DNA from: Acidobacteriota bacterium
GTDB taxonomy: Bacteria; Acidobacteriota; Blastocatellia; Pyrinomonadales; Pyrinomonadaceae
Assembly: GCA_019639235.1 (NCBI GenBank)
Contig: JAHBSG010000008.1
Coordinates: 62,001-126,000 of the forward strand
DNA: 64,000 bases
Direction: 5' to 3'
Numbering within the stretch: the stretch's first letter is position 1; the number at the start of each line of letters is the position of its first letter. Below the pieces are notes generated by a model that saw only the letters and a program-made list of their open reading frames with translations, searched no databases and was not told the origin of the DNA. Positions 1 through 10,163 of the stretch are shown in pieces. The translations under genes were made by a program, and so were the position numbers.

Positions 1-458
1 GGATCGAGAAGGTTCAGCCTTAGCAGCAGTTCCTGCTCGGTCACTCCCGTGGTCTCACTGTCAGTTATATCGACCGTCACCCGCCGTGCTACCGTTCTTC
101 GCTTTATCCGAAATGTGAGTTCGATCCCGCCCGTTTCAGTTTGCCTTGTTTCGGCCGCGACGGTCTCGGCTGTGCCGGAATCGAAGATCGAGGCGATAGC
201 ATCGCGAAGCCTTACGGCAGAGTATGTTTCGCCGAGAGCTGTTGCGGCGAGTAGCCGATACCTTTCGGCCTCAGGGATGTCGCTGGATGTCTCTTCGAGA
301 ACGATCCTAATGGCATCGATCTTTCGGCCGTCCAGTTCCGTCTGTGCCTCCGCTGCGACCGCGAAAAGTGGGAGCCCTATCAGAAATGCGGTCACCAATC
401 GCAGAAGATGCGACGGAGGCCGGGCGGGTCGGGCTAGCTCGCGGGGGCGTTCGATCAA
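1..458 (-). CDS. TamA/BamA-like outer membrane protein, 5' part only
   Basis: The minus strand is open from a TTG at 458 to the window edge. The start is chosen because an AGGAGGAGG run (461-469) sits just upstream and the TTGA overlaps the tamB stop. The protein begins with a basic stretch and a hydrophobic segment (about residues 21-38, ending in a VAAEAQ-like cleavage region), then alpha/beta sequence of the kind found in POTRA domains. Omp85-family proteins of this sort (BamA, TamA) insert beta-barrel proteins into the outer membrane; the barrel would lie beyond the window. Its overlap with tamB upstream argues for TamA rather than BamA. Family assignment rests on context and on a short N-terminal sequence, so it is moderately sure. 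Confidence 0.6.
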   Translation of the reverse strand, partial: MIERPRELARPARPPSHLLRLVTAFLIGLPLFAVAAEAQTELDGRKIDAIRIVLEETSSDIPEAERYRLLAATALGETYSAVRLRDAIASIFDSGTAETVAAETRQTETGGIELTFRIKRRTVARRVTVDITDSETTGVTEQELLLRLNLLD

Positions 459-3400
459 AACCTCCTCCTGAACCGGACCTCAAAACTGAAATTATCGCGG
501 TTCTGCGTCACATTGCTGAGCGAACGCTGTTCGTATTGGGCGACGAAGGAAAGGCGGTCGGAGACCCGGTATTCGAACGCAATGACCTGGTTCTGGTCCT
601 GCGATAAATTGGTTGCGTAGGTTACCCGAAGGTTGTTATTGATCTGCCGCCCGACCGTGAGTCTGGCCGACGGGTCAAGCCGTTCGCCCGATATGATCGG
701 GTCGATCTCGAAAACATTTAGGCCAAAAAGCCGGTCGGTCGCACGCCGTGCCGGAGCGTTAATTATCGAATCCGTCAGGACTTCCGCCGCCGTATTCAGT
801 CCCGTTGACGCGAGCGTCGGGATGCCGGTCGATGTGTTCGAAAGGCTGCCCGTCGTAATAAGCGAGATGACGTCCTGCTCGGGAAGCGCCGGATTCGAGC
901 GAACCGATGCATTCAATGCTGCGGTATCGGTAAGCGGCCCTGAAAGGTTCACGAAAACCTGATAGCCGTTTATCTCGGAATCTGCCTGAAGGAAGATCAC
1001 CGGATCGATATTCGTGTCCGGCGGAAACTCGAGCACTCCGCGCTGAATAATGTAGCGGTCATTGCGGAAGAATACGGTTCCGCTGGTCGATGTGATCCGC
1101 CCGGCGAGCCGCGGATTGTCGGTCGTGCCCGTTAGTTGGAGCGAGACGGACGCTGTAAGGTCGGCGATATTGTTTCGTACGATAAGTGCGTCGCGGCCCG
1201 TAATGCTCAGATTGAACCGCGGGGCCAGCCCCGATGACGAACCTCCGCCGAGTGAGCCTTCACGCCGTGCCCCGATAACGTTTGCGAGTTCGATGTCCCG
1301 GCTATATACGCTTCGTCTCGCGAGGATGCTTCCGGAAATTACGTTAAGCAACTCTGTTCCTACACGTGAACCCGAGAAGTCGAGCCGCGCGTCACCGGTC
1401 GTAACGAAATTCTCGGGAAGCGGAACCGTCACATTAGAACCCGTTAGCGAAACTCGGTAATTCTGAACGGCAAGATTATCGCCGAACAAAATGCCGCCGC
1501 TTGCTGAGAATGATCCGCCGCCCAAGTAGCCCGAAACACGCTCGAACTGAGCTTGGTCGGCAGTAAATCTAACGGTACCGGTCATCCGGTCTGCGGAGAG
1601 CCGGCTTGAGCCGATGAAGGTTGCGACCGCCGCATTCGAGAGCTGAGCGGTGCCGTTGATCCTTGCCGTCCGATTGATCCCCGCAAGCCGAACCGAGACG
1701 TCGGCCATTCCGCCGAAAAACGTATCGGTCGCGGCAATTCCCGGGAAGATGTTCAAGAGGCTCAGGTTCAGCCGGCCATCGATCGAAAGGTTGTTCATCC
1801 CGTCGTCCGACAAAGCCTTTGTTCCTGCAACCACGAGATTCGATCCGCCTCCGGCAAATTTTGCACTTTCGAAGGTGATCTCTGACGGAGAGAAACGAAC
1901 GACGACCGGCTCTAGAGCCGTTAGCGGTGATTCCTGGATCTGAAGCGTCAGTTGCGAGAAATTCGCAACGCCCGAAAGGTTCGCTGTGCTGAAGACCCTT
2001 TCGCCGGCATCATTTGCTACCATGAGCGGCCCGCCAAACTCGACCTTTCCGGTGCCGTTGCCGCCGATCGAATAACCCTTTAGCTGTGGGATCAAGGCAA
2101 AGAATGGGCGAAGCGGACTCTGATCGAGCGAGTGCTCGACACGCAATGGCAACTCCGGCTTTCCGAGGTCAACGCTAGCAAGGAAAACCTGCGGGCGGCC
2201 CTCAAGTTCAGCGATCAGATCTGCATTCAGTATCTGGTCCGAAGTTGTCCCGTTGAACCGAATTTCGCCAAAAGGATTCTCATTAACAACGATACTTGAT
2301 CCGCGCCCATTAAATGTGATCTGGATCGAAGCGGTTTGTTCGAGATTCCCGGAACCGCTGGCCGAAAAGTCGATTTGTCCGGTAGCTACCGGCAGCGAAT
2401 CGCTTGCCGGCAATAATGCAAGCAAAAGCGAAACCGGGACCTTGCTGCCATTTATCTCGCCGTTGAAGTTTTCGGTCATGCGGTCGTAGGAACCGGTGAA
2501 CGCAGCCCTTCCGCCGTCAGCCGAGATCGAAGCAGACTCAATATCGATGACCGTCCCTTCGAATCTGGCCGCGGCCCGTAGTTCGTCGAATGGCTGTCCA
2601 TTCAGCGTGCCCTGCTTCGATACGATATCGATCGTTCCCTGCGATTCGTTCGGAAGCCCCCGCAGTTCGATCGTTCCGGAAGTGTTCCCGCGAAGTCCCT
2701 GAAGCGATGCCGGAAGGTCAACCGGGATCGCCGTCAAAAGCCGGCCCGCACTGATGTTGTTGAGCGTGGCTGTGACCGAAGTATTGTTGATGCCGGCCGC
2801 GGGTATCGCGACCGCAAACTCCATCTGCCCGCCCTCGACCTCGAGCAGTTTGCCGTTCGAAACAAAAACGCCTCGTGATGAAACATCGAGTTCGGCCGAT
2901 ACGCGTCCCAGCTCCTGTTCCCGAAGCGAGATCGACCCGAGCGACAGATTGCCTTTGAACTCCGGTTCGGCGAGACTTCCGGTGACCCTTCCGTCGAATG
3001 CCAGATCATCGCGAACCACGACCCTGTACGCATCCAGTTGCTCGGTGAGGCCGGGCGATACGTCAAGGATGCGGAACATTCTTTCCGCTTCTGAAGCATC
3101 CGATGAGCGAAGAGCGAGTTCGAGATCAGAATCGGTTCCGAGAAGATCGAACCGGCCGGAGGCAGTTAGCTCGCTCTTTTCGGTGGCGACCTTTGCGTTT
3201 TCGATGTTCAAAAGCCCGTCGTCCGCCTTGATCTCTACCGACCCGTTCAGCGGGATCCTTCCGTCCGCATCATTTCCCGCTGGAGCCGCAATGTTCGCAT
3301 TGATGTCGCCCGTCGCCGTTCTGAGATCCGTACCCTTGAAAGAAATGTCGGCCCGTCCGGTCGTTTGCCCTTCGATCGGCAAAATGCGCCCGGCGCCGAG

Positions 3401-5590
3401 GGCGATCAGTTTTGAGATATCGAGAGAGCTAAAGTCAGCATTTACCGTTGATGCGGATCGTGAGCTGAGGGCGATCTTTGCCTCGCCCCGGACGTCGCCG
3501 TCCATCACCTGGGCAACAAGGTCGTTAAGTTCGGCCCGGTCGTTGGTAATGACAACACTCGAGCGGGCTGAGCCAAGAGTGATACTTCCGAGCGTGCCGC
3601 CACCAATGCTCATATCCGCCGAGGCACGGTATCGGCCCGAAGGCTCAAGAACATAGACCGGTTTTGCGGCAACGACCTTCTCGATGGTCCCGCCCTCCGG
3701 AAACGACTCGCTTTTCGAGAGTGTCACTGTTCCGGCGTCGATATCCTCGGAACGTGCCTCGACCCTTCCTTGCCGAATTGTTAAGCGGACACCTGCGATG
3801 TTAAGGCTTCCGAGGATCGCGCCGTCGGACTCGACGCTAGCGATCCGTAACCGGTCAGAATAGATCAACGTATCGGGGCCGACATCGCGAAGCGTGACCG
3901 TGTCCGCTCTGAGCCCTTCGATACGATTTCCACCCGAATCCAGACGCTCGGCGGTCAGGTCGCGAACAGAGAGTTCGGTCGATGATGGAACGTCCTTGAA
4001 GGCAAATTCCCGGGCCTTCAAATTTCGCAGACGGGCATCGCCTATCGTTGCGTTTCGCGCTTCCAGGCCGTCGATCTCCACGGTTGTGGTTTCACCTGAG
4101 TCACGAACACGGAGGTTTCGGCCGGTTACACCGTCAATTTTATAGTCGTCGGTCTGAAACGATCCGGCCTGTGCGGTCGGAGCGGCCAGGGTTGTAGTTT
4201 CTCCATCGACCGTAAGTCTCAATCCTTGCGTCCTAAGGTCGCTAAATCGGGTATCGGCGACCGAGAAAAGCTGCGCCCGGCCGTTGCCGGCTGTAGCCAC
4301 GAAGCGCCTATCGTTAAGTTCGGCGACCGCATCCGATATGAAAAGCCCGCCAAGCGTCAATGACCGCGACTTTGCCGCCGCTGCCTGCAGTTCGCCGACC
4401 CAACGAAAGTCCGTTCCGGTCCCGCGAACGTTTCCGGCGATCCGCGGAAATTCGACCCTGAAATCTTCGAACGTGAAAAGTTCGGCAACGGCACGGCCAT
4501 TCGCTTCGTACTGAGAATTTGTTCCTTCAACCGTCGCCGCAACATCGACCGCCCGCAGATAGACGCCGTCGGCAGCCAGGGCTTCTGACGTGACGTTACC
4601 GTCCACCCGATAGGCCGTTCCGGTGCCCGTCACGCGTCCCTTGAAGTTCCCGACACCGCGAAGAGTTGTCCCAAGCGGAAAGATCGTTGACGTTTGCGTT
4701 AGGTCGAGCGAGGATTCAATGCTCAGGTCGTAAGTGAAATTCTGCCAGTCGGTCAGGCGGCCGCTAAGTGTCGAGTAACCGATCGGAGTGTCAATACGAA
4801 GTTCGCTGATGTCCGCGGATTCCGGGTCCGCGACCCCCTTCGCCCGAATACGGATATTCTCCAAACGGCCGCCGTCATAGGTGAAAAAGGAATCCGTGGA
4901 CTCCATCTCGAATCGGAATCGAGACGGGCGGTCGAGCAAAGGCTCTTCCGCGGGGTTCAGGCTAACCGTTAAATTCCTCGCATCTGCCTCTATCTTTCGC
5001 GATACATCGTTAAAGTGGATCACGGAGTCGAGCAGCAAGAACTTGATCGAATCGTACTTGAAACTGAGGCGTGACTCCCGTTCGTCTGCGACGAGGTTGG
5101 CAAAGTTCGATCGCCCGTTCTCATCGAACCTGACCCAAACCTCTGCCCCGTAGATCTCCGTGGAATCGACCGAGATCTCGCGGGTCGTCTGCCAGGCGAA
5201 AAGATCGAGGATCGTTATTCCGATCCGTGCGTCTCTAATGAAGAACAGCTTTTCGCCGGTGACGCGGTCGTTGAAGGTGGCGTTCTTGAGTTCTAGTTCG
5301 AGCGGGGAAGCGTTCAGACGAAACACATCGGCGTCAAAAACGATGCCCATGTATTCCATTTTCTCGCGAAACTGGTTCTTGACGACCGAATCAACGGCAC
5401 CTGACCTGAAGAGAACAACGCCGACAATGCCCAAAAGCAGAACGAGACCGACCGCCGCGATCAATGCAGATCGGAGCCGTTTCCCGGCGAGGAATTTCCG
5501 CTTTGCCGGTTGTTCATCGTCCGCCGGCGGTGCCGGTTCGAGCGGAGTGTCAAGTTCCTCAGGCATTCTTGCAGCCAAAAGACGATCCAA
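455..5590 (-). CDS. tamB: TamB-like translocation and assembly module protein (DUF490)
   Basis: A 1711-residue protein with a short cytoplasmic N-terminus rich in Pro/Glu, one membrane anchor (about residues 35-65), then more than 1500 residues of repetitive beta-strand sequence, as in AsmA/TamB lipid-transfer bridges. The C-terminal 250 residues match the conserved TamB (DUF490) domain, including segments such as TTDNPRLAGRITSTSGTVFF and the final FSFEVRFRRRF that resembles a barrel-interaction tail. The family spans the periplasm and works with TamA and in phospholipid transport to the outer membrane. The start shown is TTG, two bases after the ribBA stop; an in-frame ATG at 5566 is an equally good start. 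The next gene downstream overlaps it by four bases and looks like TamA, giving a ribBA-tamB-tamA order. Confidence 0.85.
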   Translation of the reverse strand: MDRLLAARMPEELDTPLEPAPPADDEQPAKRKFLAGKRLRSALIAAVGLVLLLGIVGVVLFRSGAVDSVVKNQFREKMEYMGIVFDADVFRLNASPLELELKNATFNDRVTGEKLFFIRDARIGITILDLFAWQTTREISVDSTEIYGAEVWVRFDENGRSNFANLVADERESRLSFKYDSIKFLLLDSVIHFNDVSRKIEADARNLTVSLNPAEEPLLDRPSRFRFEMESTDSFFTYDGGRLENIRIRAKGVADPESADISELRIDTPIGYSTLSGRLTDWQNFTYDLSIESSLDLTQTSTIFPLGTTLRGVGNFKGRVTGTGTAYRVDGNVTSEALAADGVYLRAVDVAATVEGTNSQYEANGRAVAELFTFEDFRVEFPRIAGNVRGTGTDFRWVGELQAAAAKSRSLTLGGLFISDAVAELNDRRFVATAGNGRAQLFSVADTRFSDLRTQGLRLTVDGETTTLAAPTAQAGSFQTDDYKIDGVTGRNLRVRDSGETTTVEIDGLEARNATIGDARLRNLKAREFAFKDVPSSTELSVRDLTAERLDSGGNRIEGLRADTVTLRDVGPDTLIYSDRLRIASVESDGAILGSLNIAGVRLTIRQGRVEARSEDIDAGTVTLSKSESFPEGGTIEKVVAAKPVYVLEPSGRYRASADMSIGGGTLGSITLGSARSSVVITNDRAELNDLVAQVMDGDVRGEAKIALSSRSASTVNADFSSLDISKLIALGAGRILPIEGQTTGRADISFKGTDLRTATGDINANIAAPAGNDADGRIPLNGSVEIKADDGLLNIENAKVATEKSELTASGRFDLLGTDSDLELALRSSDASEAERMFRILDVSPGLTEQLDAYRVVVRDDLAFDGRVTGSLAEPEFKGNLSLGSISLREQELGRVSAELDVSSRGVFVSNGKLLEVEGGQMEFAVAIPAAGINNTSVTATLNNISAGRLLTAIPVDLPASLQGLRGNTSGTIELRGLPNESQGTIDIVSKQGTLNGQPFDELRAAARFEGTVIDIESASISADGGRAAFTGSYDRMTENFNGEINGSKVPVSLLLALLPASDSLPVATGQIDFSASGSGNLEQTASIQITFNGRGSSIVVNENPFGEIRFNGTTSDQILNADLIAELEGRPQVFLASVDLGKPELPLRVEHSLDQSPLRPFFALIPQLKGYSIGGNGTGKVEFGGPLMVANDAGERVFSTANLSGVANFSQLTLQIQESPLTALEPVVVRFSPSEITFESAKFAGGGSNLVVAGTKALSDDGMNNLSIDGRLNLSLLNIFPGIAATDTFFGGMADVSVRLAGINRTARINGTAQLSNAAVATFIGSSRLSADRMTGTVRFTADQAQFERVSGYLGGGSFSASGGILFGDNLAVQNYRVSLTGSNVTVPLPENFVTTGDARLDFSGSRVGTELLNVISGSILARRSVYSRDIELANVIGARREGSLGGGSSSGLAPRFNLSITGRDALIVRNNIADLTASVSLQLTGTTDNPRLAGRITSTSGTVFFRNDRYIIQRGVLEFPPDTNIDPVIFLQADSEINGYQVFVNLSGPLTDTAALNASVRSNPALPEQDVISLITTGSLSNTSTGIPTLASTGLNTAAEVLTDSIINAPARRATDRLFGLNVFEIDPIISGERLDPSARLTVGRQINNNLRVTYATNLSQDQNQVIAFEYRVSDRLSFVAQYEQRSLSNVTQNRDNFSFEVRFRRRF

Positions 5591-5592
5591 CC

Positions 5593-6723
5593 CTATTGCA
5601 GGCTGACCGTCTCAACTATCTCAAGGCCAAAGGCCTCAAGAGCATTGATCTTTGGGGGATGGTTGGACAAAAGCCGGATCTTTTTGATCCCAAGATCTTT
5701 CAGTATTTGGGCACCGATCCCGTAATCATGGATCTTTCCGTAGCCAGTTTCGCGTTTTGCGTTTTGAAAATCAACACCTTTTTCCTGCATCACCGCATAC
5801 GTGCGAAGTTGATCGACCAGGTCAAGGTGGTTATCCCGCTGCCGAAGATAGATTATCGCTCCGCGGCCCTCTTCAGCGATCTTTTGAAGCGACGTATTTA
5901 TCGCCGGGGCAGCTTCGCCAAGCGTGCATCCGAACATTGCAAAGGTCACATTCTCCGTTTGGACGCGGACGAGTATTGATCCGGTTGTATCCGAAACGTC
6001 CCCGAGCGTGAGGCCCACGTGCGTTTCGCCGTTGATCAGATTCTCAAATATCACCGCATCGAACATGCCGTAGGCCGTGGGTAAGGACGTCGAAACCACT
6101 CGGCGGATGAGCGGCTCCCGTTCCATCCTGTACCGGACAAGATCGGCGACCGAAATGATCTTAAGATCGTGGCGTTCGGCGAAACGCTCGAGCTCGGGCA
6201 TGCGGGCCATCGTGCCGTCATCGTTCATTATCTCGCAAATGACGGCCGAAGGGTCGAGCCCGGCGATCCTTGCAATATCAACGCTTGCCTCTGTCTGCCC
6301 GACTCGGACCAGTACACCACCGCGTTTTGCACGCAGCGGAAAAACATGTCCCGGCCTTGCAAGGTCCGAGGGTTTCGAAGCGGGATCTACTGCGGTCAAA
6401 ATGGTTCTCGCCCGGTCCGCAGCAGATATGCCGGTCGTGACGCCCTCCTTTGCCTCGATCGATATGGTGAAAGCAGTACCCATACTCGAGGTGTTGTCCG
6501 CTGCCTGCGGCGTCAGGTTAAGTTCATCGCACCTTTCTTCCGTTAGCGGAAGACAGATCAACCCACGGCCATGTGTGGCCATAAAGTTAATTATCTCCGG
6601 CGTAACTTTTTCGGCCGCACAAACGAGGTCGCCCTCGTTCTCGCGATCCTCATCGTCAACAATAATGATCATCCGGCCATTCCGGATGTCATCCGCCGCT
6701 TCCTCGATCGTGCTCAGAGGCAT
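5593..6723 (-). CDS. ribB: 3,4-dihydroxy-2-butanone 4-phosphate synthase fused to a degenerate GTP cyclohydrolase II domain
   Basis: The first about 200 residues are DHBP synthase (riboflavin biosynthesis, ribulose 5-phosphate to DHBP): [11 protein letters not shown] near residue 23, GRGLICLPL near 52, GHVFPLRA near 125. The motif that is HTEA in the E. coli enzyme reads QTEA here (143-146). The C-terminal half (about 207-376) aligns with GTP cyclohydrolase II only in its last part ([13 protein letters not shown]); the Cys-x10-Cys-x-Cys zinc site is gone, with a single Cys at 266, and the RQEGRGIG motif reads RQRDNHLD. This matches the RibBX arrangement known from proteobacteria, in which the RibA-like domain is not a cyclohydrolase. 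The start is taken at the ATG of MPLSTIEEA because homology begins there; the frame is open upstream to 6810. Confidence 0.85.
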   Translation of the reverse strand: MPLSTIEEAADDIRNGRMIIIVDDEDRENEGDLVCAAEKVTPEIINFMATHGRGLICLPLTEERCDELNLTPQAADNTSSMGTAFTISIEAKEGVTTGISAADRARTILTAVDPASKPSDLARPGHVFPLRAKRGGVLVRVGQTEASVDIARIAGLDPSAVICEIMNDDGTMARMPELERFAERHDLKIISVADLVRYRMEREPLIRRVVSTSLPTAYGMFDAVIFENLINGETHVGLTLGDVSDTTGSILVRVQTENVTFAMFGCTLGEAAPAINTSLQKIAEEGRGAIIYLRQRDNHLDLVDQLRTYAVMQEKGVDFQNAKRETGYGKIHDYGIGAQILKDLGIKKIRLLSNHPPKINALEAFGLEIVETVSLQ

Positions 6724-6803
6724 TTGGTGTTTCGTAGTCCTATATCGAAAATCGAATCTGAATTTTATCGAATGTTGAGTGTCATTGCTAACTGATGTCC
6801 CGG

Positions 6804-6832
6804 TTAACAATTGGGCCGAGTGGCTTTACAAT
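6804..6832 (+). promoter_or_regulatory. Promoter of the FtsX-like permease gene
   Basis: TTAACA (6804-6809) and TACAAT (6827-6832) are separated by exactly 17 bases and each matches the sigma-70 consensus at five of six positions. Transcription should begin at about 6839, which is the A of the start codon, so the mRNA would have no leader. Confidence 0.5.
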
Positions 6833-6838
6833 TGAGCG

Positions 6839-7975
6839 ATGCCGCTCGTCGTCAAGCTCGCTCTGCGCTCTATCAGCCTCAAACGTGGCGGCCTCGCCCG
6901 TTTTACGTCACTTGCGGCGGCATTGATGGTTTCTATTGCGGTGTTCGTGTTTCTCTTTACTTACACACTGGCAAGGGCTTTTGAAACGACTCTTATCTCA
7001 AGTCTGACCCGGTCGGAACCGCATGTTGTGATCGCTCCGGTCGGGACCCTTTCGAAGGACAGTTTGGGCAGTGTAGTGGATCGTGTTGCCGGTACTGATG
7101 GCCTAACAAGCATCCGGCCTGCAGCAGCCATACACGCGATGGTCTCGGCAAACGGAAGGTCGCATGTTGTCGTGATCAGGACGGCCGAAAGCGAGGGCTC
7201 CGGACTAATGATCGGTGACCTGCTCGCGGCACGTCTCGAAGTTGCTCCCGGCGATGAATTGGAATTGGTCGTACAGGCCCGGGATGAGAGTCTCCGCAAG
7301 GTGCGAACCCGTGTCGGCCGCGTATCTTCGAGCGGCCTCGCCGATCAAGATCTATCGGTCGTCAGCGTCGGGCAGAGTGAATATGCAGCGATAGTTGGCG
7401 ACGAGATATTCACTCCCGACCATATCGAGGTCTTTTTGGCCGACCCGATGACCGCAGAGGACGCTGCGGCCCGTATCGCCGCATTGGCAGGCGACGGGGT
7501 TCAGGCCGTTTCTTGGCAGAGGTCGAACCGCGTTTTATTCGAGTCGCTGCGAACCGCGAAAAGCTTTGCCGCTGTGGTTGTCTTACTGTTCGCTGCATTC
7601 GGAATGTTCGGCTTGGCAATAACAACTGCGGTCCTTGTGCGGGAGCGAAAGGCCGACATCGCAATTTTTCGGACTCTCGGGATGCCGCAGAGGTCTATCG
7701 CATTGTCCGTTGCGATCCATACTGCCGTGATAGCCCTCGCAGGCGGCCTTCTTGGAGTAGCTTTGTTTTATTTAACGCTCTCAACCATCGACGCCTCGTT
7801 TTTTCTTGCATTACTCGGAACGGGAACGCCGCTGCGGACGGTGAGCATTGTTCCGGGTGTGCTTGAACCCGCACTCACTCTTGCCGCCGCGGTGGCACTC
7901 GCAATTGTTTCTGGACTGATCCCGGCATTGAGTGCCGCTCGGATCAAGCCGCTTGCCAATTTGCGTCATACATAA
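6839..7975 (+). CDS. FtsX-family ABC transporter permease (LolC/MacB-like)
   Basis: 378 residues with the FtsX permease plan: N-terminal membrane segment (about 22-45), a periplasmic domain of about 190 residues, then three membrane segments near 245-270, 290-315 and 340-365, ending in ALSAARIKPLANLRHT, the usual PA..AA...P motif of this family. Members pull lipoproteins or other substrates from the inner membrane, powered by a separate LolD/MacB-type ATPase. No ATPase gene adjoins it, so the partner must be encoded elsewhere or the gene may be orphaned. The following MFS gene starts 24 bases downstream on the same strand and may be co-transcribed. Substrate unknown. Confidence 0.8.
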   Translation: MPLVVKLALRSISLKRGGLARFTSLAAALMVSIAVFVFLFTYTLARAFETTLISSLTRSEPHVVIAPVGTLSKDSLGSVVDRVAGTDGLTSIRPAAAIHAMVSANGRSHVVVIRTAESEGSGLMIGDLLAARLEVAPGDELELVVQARDESLRKVRTRVGRVSSSGLADQDLSVVSVGQSEYAAIVGDEIFTPDHIEVFLADPMTAEDAAARIAALAGDGVQAVSWQRSNRVLFESLRTAKSFAAVVVLLFAAFGMFGLAITTAVLVRERKADIAIFRTLGMPQRSIALSVAIHTAVIALAGGLLGVALFYLTLSTIDASFFLALLGTGTPLRTVSIVPGVLEPALTLAAAVALAIVSGLIPALSAARIKPLANLRHT

Positions 7976-7999
7976 TTTGAATTTTGCGTCTGTAAGAAC

Positions 8000-9199
8000 A
8001 TGGCAATAATCGGGAAAGATCATGATCGACAACCTGCGGGAGGCAGGATCCTTAGCCCGCTTTTGCATGTGGTCTTTTTTCTTTCGGGTATCGGGACGGT
8101 TCTGATCGGGCAGGTGCTTCCATATTTCGAACGGGCCTTTTCGCTATCGGACGGTCAACTGGCGCTGTTCTTTCCGGCGCAGTTTGCGGGTTCCGTTGCA
8201 GGAACTCTGATCTCGGGTATTTTCGGTCGCCGGTCAAAGCTTAAGCAGGCGACCGTTATCGGGGCCGCCGGTATGGCCGCAGGCATCTTGATGATGAACT
8301 CCGGCGAACTTTCGCTCGTGCTTCTCGGGTTCTGTTTGAACGGCATCGGCATCGGATTGACGCTTCCGGCTATCAATCTTCTTGTCCTTGAGATGAATTT
8401 GCATCGGACCGCATCGGCCCTGAGCCTCCTGAACTTTTACTGGGGTGCCGGAGCGATCGTTGCGAAGCCTTTCGTTGACCTTACTTCAAATGCAACTTCG
8501 GGCCTGCTTTTCACGACCCTCCTGCTGGCAATTCCGCTCGCGGCCGGTGCCGTGCTTTTGTTCCTGATCCCGATCTCTTCGAAAGAAAGACCTGAGCCCG
8601 AACCGGCCGCTTCGGGCGGGAATGGGCTTTGGGCGATGCCCCTTGCTTGGGCGATCGCCGCTTTCCATTTTGTCCACGTGGGATTTGAGAGCGGCATGGG
8701 CGGCTGGATCACAACTTATTCCGAACGTGTTGCCGGGGCACCGGTCACGAACTTGCTGTCGCCGACGTTCTTATACTTTCTGCTCTTCGTACTCGGCAGG
8801 GCGTTGGGGCCGATCCTTTTTCGCTATTTCAACGAAAATCGGGCGATCGTTCTCGGCCTCGTCCTTGTCCTGGTCGGGCTTGCAATTGCTCTTTCGGCTT
8901 CGAGCATCGGCCAGCTTAGCCTGGGTTCGATAATCACCGGGATCGGAACGTCCTGGATCTTCCCGACGAACGTCTCGCGGTTCTACAATTCATTCGGCCC
9001 GGAGGCGGCTCGCAAAGCAACGCCGCTCTTTATTTGCGGGACCATCGGAGCAACGGCGGTCACATGGGGGATTGGGGCTGTCTCGTCAGTAACAGGCGAC
9101 CTTAGCTACGGAATGCTTGTTCTTGTCGCCGCGGTTGTCCTGCTTTTTGGTTTGCAGGCGGTCATTGTTACGATCGCCGGCAGGCGAAAGCATGCCTAG
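8000..9199 (+). CDS. Major facilitator superfamily transporter
   Basis: 399 residues, twelve predicted membrane segments in two halves separated by a charged loop near residues 190-205 (SSKERPEPEPAAS). The ISGIFGRRSKLK segment after the second helix is a variant of the MFS loop 2-3 motif (G-x3-D/G-R-x-G-R-K), and the glycine-rich helices (FCLNGIGIGLTLPAINLL) are typical of the sugar-carrier branch related to FucP. No periplasmic or binding domain is present. It follows the FtsX-like gene closely and its 3' end overlaps galU by four bases on the opposite strand. The substrate cannot be deduced from the sequence. Confidence 0.8.
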   Translation: MAIIGKDHDRQPAGGRILSPLLHVVFFLSGIGTVLIGQVLPYFERAFSLSDGQLALFFPAQFAGSVAGTLISGIFGRRSKLKQATVIGAAGMAAGILMMNSGELSLVLLGFCLNGIGIGLTLPAINLLVLEMNLHRTASALSLLNFYWGAGAIVAKPFVDLTSNATSGLLFTTLLLAIPLAAGAVLLFLIPISSKERPEPEPAASGGNGLWAMPLAWAIAAFHFVHVGFESGMGGWITTYSERVAGAPVTNLLSPTFLYFLLFVLGRALGPILFRYFNENRAIVLGLVLVLVGLAIALSASSIGQLSLGSIITGIGTSWIFPTNVSRFYNSFGPEAARKATPLFICGTIGATAVTWGIGAVSSVTGDLSYGMLVLVAAVVLLFGLQAVIVTIAGRRKHA

Positions 9200-10065
9200 A
9201 ACTTCATGTTCTTTAGGTATTCCCGAAACGGGCCGCCGAGATCCTCGCGCTTAAGAGCATATTCAACGGTTGCTATCAGAAACCCGAGTTTATCACCCGC
9301 GTCGTGCCGCGTGCCTTCGAGCTTTACGGCATAGAATGGCCTCACTTTAAGCAAAATACGCATCGCGTCCGTTATCTGGATCTCGCCTCCCGAGCCCGGC
9401 GTGGTCCTTTCGATCGCTCCAAATATATCAGGCGTGAATATGTAGCGACCGATTATTGCGAGGTCGGATGGGGCATCGGCGTATGCCGGCTTTTCGACCA
9501 TGTCCTTGATCTTGAAAACGCCGGGTTCGACCTCGTCGGCGTCGATCACGCCGAATCGGGATATGGCTTCGCCTTCGACCTGCATGGTCGCGATCACGGG
9601 TGCGTCGTATTTCTCATATACATCGATCATCTGCCGCAATGCAGGCCGTTCGGCGTCAACAACGTCATCAGCAAGCAGTGCCGCGAATGGCTCCGTGCCG
9701 ACAAAGTCTTTCGCCTGATAGATCGCGTGCCCAAGACCGAGGGCCTGCTTTTGTCTTGTATAGCTTATCTTTGCTATATCCGAGATCGCCCGGACCTGCT
9801 CGAACATCTCGACCTTGCCCTTTTCCTGCAGCAATTGTTCGAGCTCGAACGAGATGTCGAAATGGTTCTCGATCGCACTCTTGTCGCGGCCGGTGATGAT
9901 CAGCAGCGATTCGCAACCCGATGCGACGGCCTCCTCGACCGAATACTGGATCAGGGGTTTGTCCACGAGCGGCAGCATCTCTTTCGGTGATGCCTTCGTT
10001 GCAGGAAGGAACCTGGTGCCGAGGCCGGCTGCCGGGAAAACCGCTTTTCGAATTGTTTGAGCCAT
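9196..10065 (-). CDS. galU: UTP-glucose-1-phosphate uridylyltransferase
   Basis: 289 residues, the normal length for GalU. The nucleotide-binding signature AAGLGTRFLPATKASPKEML lies at residues 12-31, and the conserved DKPLIQYSVEEA, ADDVVDAE and KLEGTRHDAGDKLGFL blocks follow in the standard order. It makes UDP-glucose from UTP and glucose 1-phosphate for cell-envelope polysaccharide and sugar-nucleotide synthesis in the cytoplasm. It stands alone, divergent from serS and convergent with the MFS gene. The ATG start gives the canonical MxxIRKAVFPAAG beginning. Confidence 0.95.
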   Translation of the reverse strand: MAQTIRKAVFPAAGLGTRFLPATKASPKEMLPLVDKPLIQYSVEEAVASGCESLLIITGRDKSAIENHFDISFELEQLLQEKGKVEMFEQVRAISDIAKISYTRQKQALGLGHAIYQAKDFVGTEPFAALLADDVVDAERPALRQMIDVYEKYDAPVIATMQVEGEAISRFGVIDADEVEPGVFKIKDMVEKPAYADAPSDLAIIGRYIFTPDIFGAIERTTPGSGGEIQITDAMRILLKVRPFYAVKLEGTRHDAGDKLGFLIATVEYALKREDLGGPFREYLKNMKF

Positions 10066-10163
10066 ATAAAGATTGCTAAATTAGGGTTTCGCACCGCAAA
10101 TGCAAACCTAAATCTTAGGGTTTTTCGGTAAACGAAACAAACCGGAATGAACTGACAGACCAT

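Noticed and set aside
2754..3656. Plus-strand open frame of 300 codons within tamB
   Set aside because: It is Ser/Arg-rich shadow sequence typical of the antisense of a high-GC gene and lies wholly inside tamB.
6724..6838. FMN riboswitch before ribBA
   Set aside because: The space between ribBA and the divergent permease gene is about 115 bases and none of the conserved FMN aptamer segments could be found.
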